From Sulfurimonas sp. (GTDB taxonomy: Bacteria > Campylobacterota > Campylobacteria > Campylobacterales > Sulfurimonadaceae): DNA of 35,866 nucleotides. Below are positions 26,404 through 33,358 of the stretch, piece by piece. The notes under the pieces were generated by a model. That model had not been told where the DNA came from, did not search any database, and was given only the letters and a program-made list of their open reading frames with translations. The stretch lies in NCBI GenBank assembly GCA_027448805.1, contig DAIDMU010000115.1, forward strand, positions 1 to 35,866, written 5' to 3'. The position numbers and the translations under genes were made by a program. Every line of letters begins with the position of its first letter. Within the stretch, counting starts at the first letter, position 1.

Positions 26404-27069
26404 ATGGCAATCACATCAACAGGCTTAAATGCTGCAACTTCAGCTGAATATGTTTCTTCAAACACATCAGAAGACAAAACAATCTTAGGCAAAGATGATT
26501 TTATGACTCTTTTGCTGGTAGAGCTTCAGCATCAAGATCCTACTGAACCGATGGATAGTGAGAAAATTTTATCTCAAACATCGCAGCTTGCAACTTTAGA
26601 AGCATCAGAAAATACAAACAAAGCGTTGGCCGATTTGGCGGCTTCGCTAAGCAACTCGCAACAGTTTGGTACAATAGCTGCAATCGGAAAAACGGCAGAT
26701 ATCGGCAGTAATGCAATTGTACTTGATGAGGGCTCCGATACTACCTTTGAGATATATTTTCCCGACGATGTAGAGCAGGGAAATGTTGAGATTTTGGATG
26801 TAAACGGAAATACATTAAAAACGCTAGATGTTGGGACAAATCCAAAGGGTGTTTATCAGTTTACATGGGATGGAACAGATGCAAGTGGCAATGCTGTTGA
26901 TAGTGGAATGTACTATGCAACTGCTTCATACACAAACCCTAGCGGTACCGCATTAACAACTAGAGTCGGCGCTTACCCGATTGAATCTGTTAGATTTGAT
27001 GCCGGAAAAACTTTGCTTAAAGTCGGTTCAAATTATGTTCCATTAGAGAATATTAAAGAAGTTTATTAA
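26404..27069 (+). CDS. flgD: Flagellar hook assembly scaffold FlgD
   Basis: FlgD caps the growing hook and allows FlgE to polymerise. The N-terminal FlgD motif is present as DFMTLLLVELQHQDPTEPMD (the family FLxLLVxQLQxQDPxxPMD), followed by a Gln/Ser-rich segment and a TUDOR/FlgD Ig-like domain with GTDASGNAVDSGMYYATASY. The 221-residue length is normal. It starts 21 bp after fliK, and GGAAAG precedes the ATG, so it is in the fliK operon. The order fliK-flgD-flgE matches other Campylobacterota. Confidence 0.95.
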   Translation: MAITSTGLNAATSAEYVSSNTSEDKTILGKDDFMTLLLVELQHQDPTEPMDSEKILSQTSQLATLEASENTNKALADLAASLSNSQQFGTIAAIGKTADIGSNAIVLDEGSDTTFEIYFPDDVEQGNVEILDVNGNTLKTLDVGTNPKGVYQFTWDGTDASGNAVDSGMYYATASYTNPSGTALTTRVGAYPIESVRFDAGKTLLKVGSNYVPLENIKEVY

Positions 27070-27080
27070 AGGAGTGTCTT

Positions 27081-28373
27081 ATGATGGCTCAAGCTTTTTA
27101 CACGGGAATAAATGGAATAAAAGCCCATCAGACTGCTATTGATGTAATTTCTGACAATTTAGCAAATATAAGTACCGTCGGATTTCGCAGTTACAATACA
27201 GAGTTTGCATCTCTGTTTGAAGATGCGCTTAACACAACGGCTGCTTCAAACACAGGCGTAGGGGTTGGTGTTCAGCTTAGCACTGTGGCGATGAATGAAA
27301 ATAAGGGTGTTTATCAGTTAGCGGACAAGAGCACGGATTTGGCCATTTTGGGTGATGGCTGGTTTGGCATCCAAGGTGAGGGTAAGCCTGTTTATACGCG
27401 TGACGGAGCTTTTACGTTTGACGCGAATAGAGATTTGGTAACGCATGACGGCCATTATGTTCTTGGTACAATGGGTAGTAATATCAGCAATGGAATATTA
27501 ACGGAACAGTTAGCCGAGATTGGACTTGGAGAAGCTGCAACTCAGCAAAAACTCCGCTTCCCTGATGATTTAACTTTTCCGGTTCAGCCTACAACAGAGG
27601 CAAGATTTTTTGGAAATCTAGGTGTTGATGACACAACAAGGGTAATAAGCGCAAAAGCGATTGACGCGCAGAGTAATATAAACAGCATAAGACTGGAGTT
27701 TAGTAAAGTGAATCCGCAGGTTTCTCCGGGAAGCCAGTGGAATGTTGTTGCTACTGCACAAAGTTCCGGTGTGGACACATTGTATAATGAATCAACGGGC
27801 GAAACAACCTATCTGCCTCAAGAGATATATGATACACAAGCCGGAGTTGTAACTTTTGATGAAGCAGGTATATTGACTTCAAATACGCTATCTACCATAA
27901 ATAATAACGGTTCAGCAGTGAGCCTAGATTTTGGCAGCGGATTTGACGGGCTAATAGCCATGAGCAACCCTTTTACGGGTTCAAGTTCTGCAAATGGTTT
28001 GCAAGCCGGAGATCTTATCGGGTATGACATAAACAAAAATGCGCAGATTATAGCAACATTCTCTAACGGTATGCAGAGTTCAATAGGCATGATTGCTGTT
28101 TATCACTTCCAAAATGACAGAGGACTTGAGCGGGTAAGCGGTGCTAGATTTGCAGAATCAAACAACAGCGGCAGACCACTGTTTTTTCAAGACGAAAACG
28201 GCAAAAATATTCTTGGTACAGATATAACAAACTTTAAACTCGAAGGCTCAAATGTTAGGATAGAAGTTGGGTTGACTGACATAATTATAATGCAAAGAGC
28301 ATATGATGCCAATTCAAAGTGCATAAAAACGGCAGATGAGATGCTGCAAAAAGCATTGAGTATGCATAAGTAA
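27081..28373 (+). CDS. Flagellar hook protein, FlgE paralogue
   Basis: The 430-residue protein has the rod-hook N-terminal signature AFYTGINGIKAHQTAIDVISDNLANISTVGFRSYN, and the C-terminal LTDIIIMQRAYDANSKCIKTADEMLQKAL, so it is a flagellar rod/hook/axial protein. It is shorter than the main FlgE encoded next (725 residues), lacking the large domain insertions. The corresponding H. pylori gene HP0908 is annotated as an flgE variant. Whether it forms hook, hook-like cap or another axial segment is unknown. AAAGGAG precedes the first ATG; a second in-frame ATG follows at once. It ends the fliK operon. Confidence 0.85.
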   Translation: MMAQAFYTGINGIKAHQTAIDVISDNLANISTVGFRSYNTEFASLFEDALNTTAASNTGVGVGVQLSTVAMNENKGVYQLADKSTDLAILGDGWFGIQGEGKPVYTRDGAFTFDANRDLVTHDGHYVLGTMGSNISNGILTEQLAEIGLGEAATQQKLRFPDDLTFPVQPTTEARFFGNLGVDDTTRVISAKAIDAQSNINSIRLEFSKVNPQVSPGSQWNVVATAQSSGVDTLYNESTGETTYLPQEIYDTQAGVVTFDEAGILTSNTLSTINNNGSAVSLDFGSGFDGLIAMSNPFTGSSSANGLQAGDLIGYDINKNAQIIATFSNGMQSSIGMIAVYHFQNDRGLERVSGARFAESNNSGRPLFFQDENGKNILGTDITNFKLEGSNVRIEVGLTDIIIMQRAYDANSKCIKTADEMLQKALSMHK

Positions 28374-28395
28374 ACTATTTAGATAATCCACCAAG

Positions 28396-28414
28396 TTGGA
28401 ACACTAAATGCTAT
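28396..28414 (+). promoter_or_regulatory. Sigma-54 promoter of flgE
   Basis: TTGGAACACTAAATGCTAT (28396-28414) has GG (28398-28399) and GC (28410-28411) separated by 10 bases, and strong matches to the Campylobacter TTGGAAC-N4-TTGCT consensus. Transcription would begin near 28423, leaving a leader of about 115 bases before flgE. Confidence 0.82.
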
Positions 28415-28440
28415 TAATTCTTACTATTTAAAAAAATATT

Positions 28441-28512
28441 TTGTCTCTTTGCAGAGACAACTTTAAGTGCCAAAAGGGCTAGCGTAACTAAAAAGGGTTT
28501 TACTCTTTTTAG
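28441..28512 (+). promoter_or_regulatory. Structured 5' leader of flgE
   Basis: Two hairpins can form in the leader. The first is TTGTCTCT (28441-28448), loop TTGC, AGAGACAA (28453-28460). The second is CTAAAAAG (28488-28495), a 9-base loop, CTTTTTAG (28505-28512). The AAGGA ribosome binding site lies after the second. They might also act as terminators of the preceding gene, but they fall after the sigma-54 start site. Confidence 0.5.
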
Positions 28513-28538
28513 CATTAAATTTATAATAAGGATTTAAT

Positions 28539-30716
28539 ATGTTAAAATCACTTTTTGCCGGCGTGTCCGGACTTCAGTCGCATCAAATCGCGATGGACAC
28601 TGAATCAAACAATATTGCAAACGTTAATACGGTGGGTTTTAAATATTCTCGTGCTAACTTTTCAGATCTTTTAGCGCAAACGCAGGCTATCGCTACTGCT
28701 CCGCAAGGAGAGCTAGGCGGTAAAAACCCGGTTCAAGTCGGGCTTGGTTCTACCGTTAGTTCAATGACGCGCATATTTTCTCAAGGTTCTATTCAAAACT
28801 CTGATAAAAATACCGACGTTGCTATTCAGGGAGATGGATTTTTTATAATCTCTCCTGATGGCGGAAATACCTACAAATACACCCGTTCAGGTGACTTTAA
28901 ATTTGATGCGGGTGGAAATTTCGTTGACAATAACGGATTTATCGTTCAGGGATGGTTACGAGATAGAGAGACTGGTTTTGTGGATGCAACGGCGCCCATA
29001 ACAAACATAAATATCCCTCCTGGACTTACAACTCCTGCATCTCCGACACAAAATGTTGTTATTAAGGCAAACTTGAATTCGGGTCCGCTTGTCGATAACT
29101 ATTCGCCTTCATATGAGGTGCCGAGTTATCCTACTGGAACCATTCTTCCAACACTTCAGGCGATTGATGAGAATGGAAACCCTATTGATTCAGGTGATAT
29201 GGGCGTTATGTTCAATGACTCTGGAGAGGCATTTAGCCTTCAGTCTGGACAGGGCATCTGGGCATCGTTTATTCCTACGACTGCTACCGCAACTGGCCCG
29301 GTTGTTGCCGGCGGCGGTGCCGGTTTACCGGCAGAACTTGACATTACGTTTCAGTTGGATGATGGCACTCTAAAGCAGGTAACCACAAGCGGCGGTACTG
29401 GACTTGAGACTGCGGCTGAGAATGCTGCGCGTTATGTCTCTGCAATTAATTCTCAAACATCCGTAACAGGTATTACTGCTGCATATGATCCACTAGCAGG
29501 AGCGATTATTCTTACAAACAGCAATTCTAACTCAAACGCTTCTCACAATGTTAGGATATCTGCAGTGGGCAACGCAAAGAGCGATTTTGTCGTAGGTGAC
29601 TCTGCTACTACTGCCTATAGGTACCAGTATGACCAGACAGGTGCTGTTACGGTTGCCGGAGCCGATAAAAAGTTTACATCAATAGCTGATCTTCGCGAAG
29701 CTCTAGAGAATGAGGCAAGAGCGGTCGGCGATGGAGATGGAGATGGACTTTTTAATGAGAACAATATAACGATAATCGTAAATGCTCAGGGTAAATTTGA
29801 GCTCTCAAATCCTGGTGGTTCAGCAGATGGCGATTATGATATCAATCTGGCTATTACTGGGATGAATGCAAAAAGTATTGTTGGCGGTGGAATAAGTGAA
29901 AACACACGTTTTACCAGAAATATGGAAGCATTAAATGCAACATTGCCTGCTGGAAGTGCTGGAAAAGCATTTTCACAAAGCTTTAACGATGCTACACACT
30001 CGGCTAGTATTGATATTTTTGACTCATTGGGCTCTAAACATACCCTTAGAACAGAGTTTAGAAAAGTAGCCGTTGATGCTGCAACGGGAAGCACATGGAA
30101 TATGAAGATAAGTGTTCCTGAGCCTGCTACAATAGATACAATAATACCCTATAACGAAAAAACGGGTTTTGTAAGATTTAACAGCGATGGTTCATTATCA
30201 ACTTATAACCCGCCAAACGTCTCTTTTACTGCAAATAACGGTTCAGCACCAAATCAGCAGGTTGCGATTAAAATGGGAACATCAAACAGTTTTGATGGTA
30301 TGACAAGTTTTGATGCGTCTTCATCAACATCTGGAATAAGCCAAGACGGTTTTACTGGTGGGGATTTAGTTGGTATCAGAATTGATCAGAGCGGAACTTT
30401 AATCGGCTCTTTTAGTAACGGCCGCTCATTTGGATTGGCTCAAATTTCTATGGCTAAGTTTACAAATAACGAAGGCCTCTCAACAGAGGGTGGAAATGTA
30501 TATATCCAAACTGCAAACTCCGGAGATCCAATAATCGGAACTGCTGCAACTGCAGGACGCGGATTTATGCAGTCAGCTGCGCTTGAGGCTTCTAACGTTG
30601 ACTTGTCTCGTGCGCTTACGCAGCTTATCATTATCCAAAGAGGCTATCAGGCTAACGGTAAAACTATTACCACTTCTGATCAGCTTCTTCAAACTTTAAT
30701 CGGATTGAAAAACTAG
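28539..30716 (+). CDS. flgE: Flagellar hook protein FlgE
   Basis: FlgE is the main subunit of the flagellar hook, the universal joint between basal body and filament. The N-terminal signature is SLFAGVSGLQSHQIAMDTESNNIANVNTVGF, and the C-terminal is LEASNVDLSRALTQLIIIQRGYQANGKTITTSDQLLQTLIGLKN. At 725 residues it is of the long epsilonproteobacterial type (H. pylori FlgE is about 718) because of extra outer domains between the conserved termini. AAGGA precedes the ATG. It has its own sigma-54 promoter and a structured leader, separately from the fliK operon, and a GC-rich hairpin follows. Confidence 0.95.
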   Translation: MLKSLFAGVSGLQSHQIAMDTESNNIANVNTVGFKYSRANFSDLLAQTQAIATAPQGELGGKNPVQVGLGSTVSSMTRIFSQGSIQNSDKNTDVAIQGDGFFIISPDGGNTYKYTRSGDFKFDAGGNFVDNNGFIVQGWLRDRETGFVDATAPITNINIPPGLTTPASPTQNVVIKANLNSGPLVDNYSPSYEVPSYPTGTILPTLQAIDENGNPIDSGDMGVMFNDSGEAFSLQSGQGIWASFIPTTATATGPVVAGGGAGLPAELDITFQLDDGTLKQVTTSGGTGLETAAENAARYVSAINSQTSVTGITAAYDPLAGAIILTNSNSNSNASHNVRISAVGNAKSDFVVGDSATTAYRYQYDQTGAVTVAGADKKFTSIADLREALENEARAVGDGDGDGLFNENNITIIVNAQGKFELSNPGGSADGDYDINLAITGMNAKSIVGGGISENTRFTRNMEALNATLPAGSAGKAFSQSFNDATHSASIDIFDSLGSKHTLRTEFRKVAVDAATGSTWNMKISVPEPATIDTIIPYNEKTGFVRFNSDGSLSTYNPPNVSFTANNGSAPNQQVAIKMGTSNSFDGMTSFDASSSTSGISQDGFTGGDLVGIRIDQSGTLIGSFSNGRSFGLAQISMAKFTNNEGLSTEGGNVYIQTANSGDPIIGTAATAGRGFMQSAALEASNVDLSRALTQLIIIQRGYQANGKTITTSDQLLQTLIGLKN

Positions 30717-30728
30717 TTAATATCCCAA

Positions 30729-30755
30729 GCGCCAAGGAAGTAAATTCCTTAGCGC
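30729..30755 (+). terminator. Hairpin after flgE
   Basis: GCGCCAAGGAA (30729-30739), a 5-base loop and TTCCTTAGCGC (30745-30755) pair over 10 positions with a single C-A mismatch. It begins 13 bp after the flgE stop. No good U-run follows. Confidence 0.55.
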
Positions 30756-30792
30756 CATAACCACTCCTAATTCTGGCTTTATTCTATTACGA

Positions 30793-30798
30793 TATAAT
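30793..30798 (+). promoter_or_regulatory. -10 box of purT, next to a palindrome
   Basis: TATAAT at 30793-30798 is followed by an inverted repeat, CCCTAAT (30801-30807) and ATTAGGG (30815-30821) with a 7-base spacer. The repeat spans the predicted transcription start (near 30805), and its right arm includes the GGGA ribosome binding site of purT. It could be a repressor operator or an RNA fold that limits initiation. Confidence 0.55.
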
Positions 30799-30827
30799 CT
30801 CCCTAATATTTTTAATTAGGGATACTC

Positions 30828-31991
30828 ATGCAATTCAGCGCTCCATTAAAATCAAACTCAAAAAAAATTATGCTTCTAGGTTCAGGCGAACTTGGCAAGG
30901 AAGTGGCTATTGAAGCTCAAAGACTTGGTCTTGAAGTTGTAGCGGTTGACAGATACCAAAACGCTCCGGCACATCATGTTGCACACCGCTCATATGTTGT
31001 AAACATGCAGGATAAAAATGCTCTTTTAGAGATTATATACCGCGAAAAACCAGATTATATACTTCCAGAGATTGAGGCTATCAGCATAGATGCTCTTTTT
31101 GCAGCAGAAGATAAAGGCTATAACGTTATACCAAACGCAAGTGCTGTTAGTAAAACTATGAACAGAAAAAATATTCGTACTTTTGCGGCAGAGGTTTTGG
31201 GGCTTAAGACTGGCAAATATGAGTTTGTTACTACGCAAGACGGACTCAAAGCAGCAGCAGAGCGTATGGGATTCCCTTGTGTTATAAAACCTGTTATGAG
31301 CAGTTCTGGGCATGGTCAAAGCGTGGCAAAAAGCGCAGATGATATTGCCGCTTCTTGGGAGATGGCAAAAGAGGCTAGGGGTGACGCTAGCGAGTTGATT
31401 GTTGAAGCTTTTATAGATTTTGACTATGAGATAACTATGCTCACAGCTAGAAACGGCAAAGAGACTGTATTTTGCGAACCAATCGGGCATGAGCAGAGAG
31501 ATGGTGATTATGTCTTCTCATGGCAGCCGATGCAGATGAGCGAAGCGGCGAAAAAAAGTGCGCAAGAGATGGCTAAAAAAATCACAGACGGTCTCGGAGG
31601 CCGAGGTCTTTTTGGTGTTGAGCTTTTCATAAAAGGCGATGAGGTCTATTTCTCTGAAGTTTCACCTCGTCCGCACGATACGGGAATGGTAACGCTTATA
31701 ACACAGTCTCAAAGTGAATTTGCTCTTCACTTGCGCGCCGTTCTTGGTCTTCCGCTAGGATTTACGTTTTACGGCTCAGGAGCATCCGCTGCATTTAAAT
31801 CGGAAGTTCACAACAATGCCCCCGTTATCAGCGTAGATGAGACTCTATTTAGCGACAACAGCTTCGTCAGAGTTTTTTCAAAGCCCGAGACTCACAGAGG
31901 CAGAAGACTTGCGGTAGCGCTTGTTTTTGATGAGGTTGAAAAAGCGTTAGAGAAATCAAGAGAGCTGATTACAAAAATTAAGGACAGTTAA
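30828..31991 (+). CDS. purT: Formate-dependent phosphoribosylglycinamide formyltransferase PurT
   Basis: PurT is the folate-independent GAR transformylase of purine biosynthesis; it uses formate and ATP through a formyl-phosphate. The 387-residue protein has the ATP-grasp fold: the N-terminal [20 protein letters not shown], the Gly/Ser-rich loop [13 protein letters not shown], and the metal-binding [17 protein letters not shown]. Length is normal. GGGA precedes the ATG. It is alone in the pathway here; downstream, the D-2-hydroxyacid dehydrogenase starts 1 bp after its stop, suggesting an operon. Confidence 0.95.
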   Translation: MQFSAPLKSNSKKIMLLGSGELGKEVAIEAQRLGLEVVAVDRYQNAPAHHVAHRSYVVNMQDKNALLEIIYREKPDYILPEIEAISIDALFAAEDKGYNVIPNASAVSKTMNRKNIRTFAAEVLGLKTGKYEFVTTQDGLKAAAERMGFPCVIKPVMSSSGHGQSVAKSADDIAASWEMAKEARGDASELIVEAFIDFDYEITMLTARNGKETVFCEPIGHEQRDGDYVFSWQPMQMSEAAKKSAQEMAKKITDGLGGRGLFGVELFIKGDEVYFSEVSPRPHDTGMVTLITQSQSEFALHLRAVLGLPLGFTFYGSGASAAFKSEVHNNAPVISVDETLFSDNSFVRVFSKPETHRGRRLAVALVFDEVEKALEKSRELITKIKDS

Positions 31992-31992
31992 G

Positions 31993-32928
31993 TTGAAAAT
32001 CGTAATTCTTGATGCTTTGACTTTTGGCGAAACTCTTTTGAGCGGGTTTTTTAAACTTGGAGATGTTGATATTTTTCAAACAACTCTGCCCGAGCAGACG
32101 CAAGACAGAATAGCCCATGCAGATGTTATAGTAACTAACAAAGTTGTTATAACAGAGGCTCATATCTCAAATACTCCGACCCTTAAACTTATCTGCGTTG
32201 CGGCAACCGGGATGAACAATGTTGATTTGGAAGCTGCAAAGAAGAGTGGTGTCGAGGTAAAAAATGTCTCGGGATATTCGACCGACTCTGTTATACAACA
32301 TACGTTTTCTATGCTTTTTTATCTTCTGGGACACTCCAGATATTATGACGAGTATGTAAAAAACGGCTCCTACTCAAAAAGTCAGATATTTACAGATATT
32401 TCGCATCCGTTTTCTGAGATAAAAGGCAAAAGATGGGGAATTATCGGTCTGGGAACTATCGGGCGCGGTGTTGCGAATATTGCAACAGCATTCGGAGCCG
32501 AGGTCTGTTACTACTCAACCAGCGGTAAAAATTCTACTAAAGATTTTCTACATGTAGAACTTGACGAACTTCTAAAAACATCCCATATCATCTCCATCCA
32601 TGCCCCGTTAAATGAGAAAACTCTTAACCTTTTGGACTATGAACAGTTGTTAACTTGCAGAAGCAAAGCACTGGTTTTAAACCTTGGACGTGGCGGTATA
32701 CTCAATGAAAATGCCATAGCACGCATAGTTGACGAGAAGAGTCTCTATTTTGGTTTAGACGTACTGAAAAAAGAGCCGATGGAACAAAACCATCCGCTCT
32801 TAAATGTAAAAAATAGAGATAATCTTTACATAACACCTCATATTGCATGGGCGAGTGTTGAAGCGAGAGATAGACTTATTGCAGGTGTTATAGAAAATAT
32901 TAGATTATTTATAAAGAAGAGATCATAG
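31993..32928 (+). CDS. D-2-hydroxyacid dehydrogenase (NAD-binding, glycerate/hydroxypyruvate type)
   Basis: The 311-residue enzyme belongs to the D-isomer-specific 2-hydroxyacid dehydrogenases. The Rossmann motif is GLGTIG (152-157), and the catalytic triad is R233 (NLGRGG), E261 (KKEPM) and H283 (TPHIAW). The closest named members by pattern are glycerate dehydrogenase / hydroxypyruvate reductase, but substrate is not determined. The start is TTG at 31993, one base after purT's TAA; AGGA lies about 9 bases upstream, overlapping the end of purT. It is followed by the YqaA-like gene, whose 5' part overlaps in another frame. Confidence 0.9.
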   Translation: MKIVILDALTFGETLLSGFFKLGDVDIFQTTLPEQTQDRIAHADVIVTNKVVITEAHISNTPTLKLICVAATGMNNVDLEAAKKSGVEVKNVSGYSTDSVIQHTFSMLFYLLGHSRYYDEYVKNGSYSKSQIFTDISHPFSEIKGKRWGIIGLGTIGRGVANIATAFGAEVCYYSTSGKNSTKDFLHVELDELLKTSHIISIHAPLNEKTLNLLDYEQLLTCRSKALVLNLGRGGILNENAIARIVDEKSLYFGLDVLKKEPMEQNHPLLNVKNRDNLYITPHIAWASVEARDRLIAGVIENIRLFIKKRS

Positions 32929-32957
32929 CAGAGGCCGCTCTTTTTTTATCGGCTTTT

Positions 32958-33329
32958 TTGGCAGCAACAATTTTTCCTTTTAGTTCGGAAATTACGTTTC
33001 TTGCGGCTCTCTCAAACGACATGCCGAAATCAGACGCGCTCATATTTGCTTCTAGCGGAAATATTCTTGCCATAATATTGAACTATTTTTTAGGCTATCT
33101 TCTTTATGAAAAAACAAAAACAAAACTTCTCTCCTCAAAGAGTGGGGCAAAGGCATATAACTATGGGCATAAGTACGGTTACTATGCACTTTTGCTCTCA
33201 TGGCTGCCGATAATAGGAGACCCGCTGACACTCGTTGCCGGAGTTGTCAGGCTTAGGTTTGCTTGGTTCGTTTTAATAGCCGGAACCTTGAGAATCGCAA
33301 GATACTACTTTTTAACTCTTGTGGTATAA
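32958..33329 (+). CDS. YqaA/DedA (SNARE-associated)-like membrane protein, start uncertain
   Basis: The protein shows LAATIFPFSSEITFLAA, a DedA-type re-entrant motif, and about four hydrophobic segments, ending with an arginine-rich RIARYYFLTLVV, all typical of the YqaA branch of DedA/VTT proteins, which are small (about 140 residues) lipid-scramblase relatives. From the TTG at 32958 it has 123 residues but lacks the expected start of the first helix. The open frame continues upstream to 32904 (reading ...AEAALFLSAFLAATIF), with no ATG, GTG or TTG, only ATT, ATC or ATA. The true start may be one of those (ATA 32925 or ATC 32922), behind an AAAGAAGAG sequence overlapping the dehydrogenase stop. 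Its stop codon lies in the next promoter. Confidence 0.75.
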   Translation: MAATIFPFSSEITFLAALSNDMPKSDALIFASSGNILAIILNYFLGYLLYEKTKTKLLSSKSGAKAYNYGHKYGYYALLLSWLPIIGDPLTLVAGVVRLRFAWFVLIAGTLRIARYYFLTLVV

Positions 33330-33330
33330 T
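33325..33330 (+). promoter_or_regulatory. -10 box of the sensor kinase gene
   Basis: TATAAT at 33325-33330 contains the stop codon of the YqaA-like gene. Transcription would begin near 33337, giving a leader of about 22 bases. Confidence 0.55.
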
Positions 33331-33358
33331 TTAGTACATTTTAGCCATTGGTCGTGTA

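Noticed and set aside
29089..29373. Second-frame ORF of 94 codons in flgE
   Set aside because: It is in another frame of a well-supported gene, without a ribosome binding site or recognisable product.
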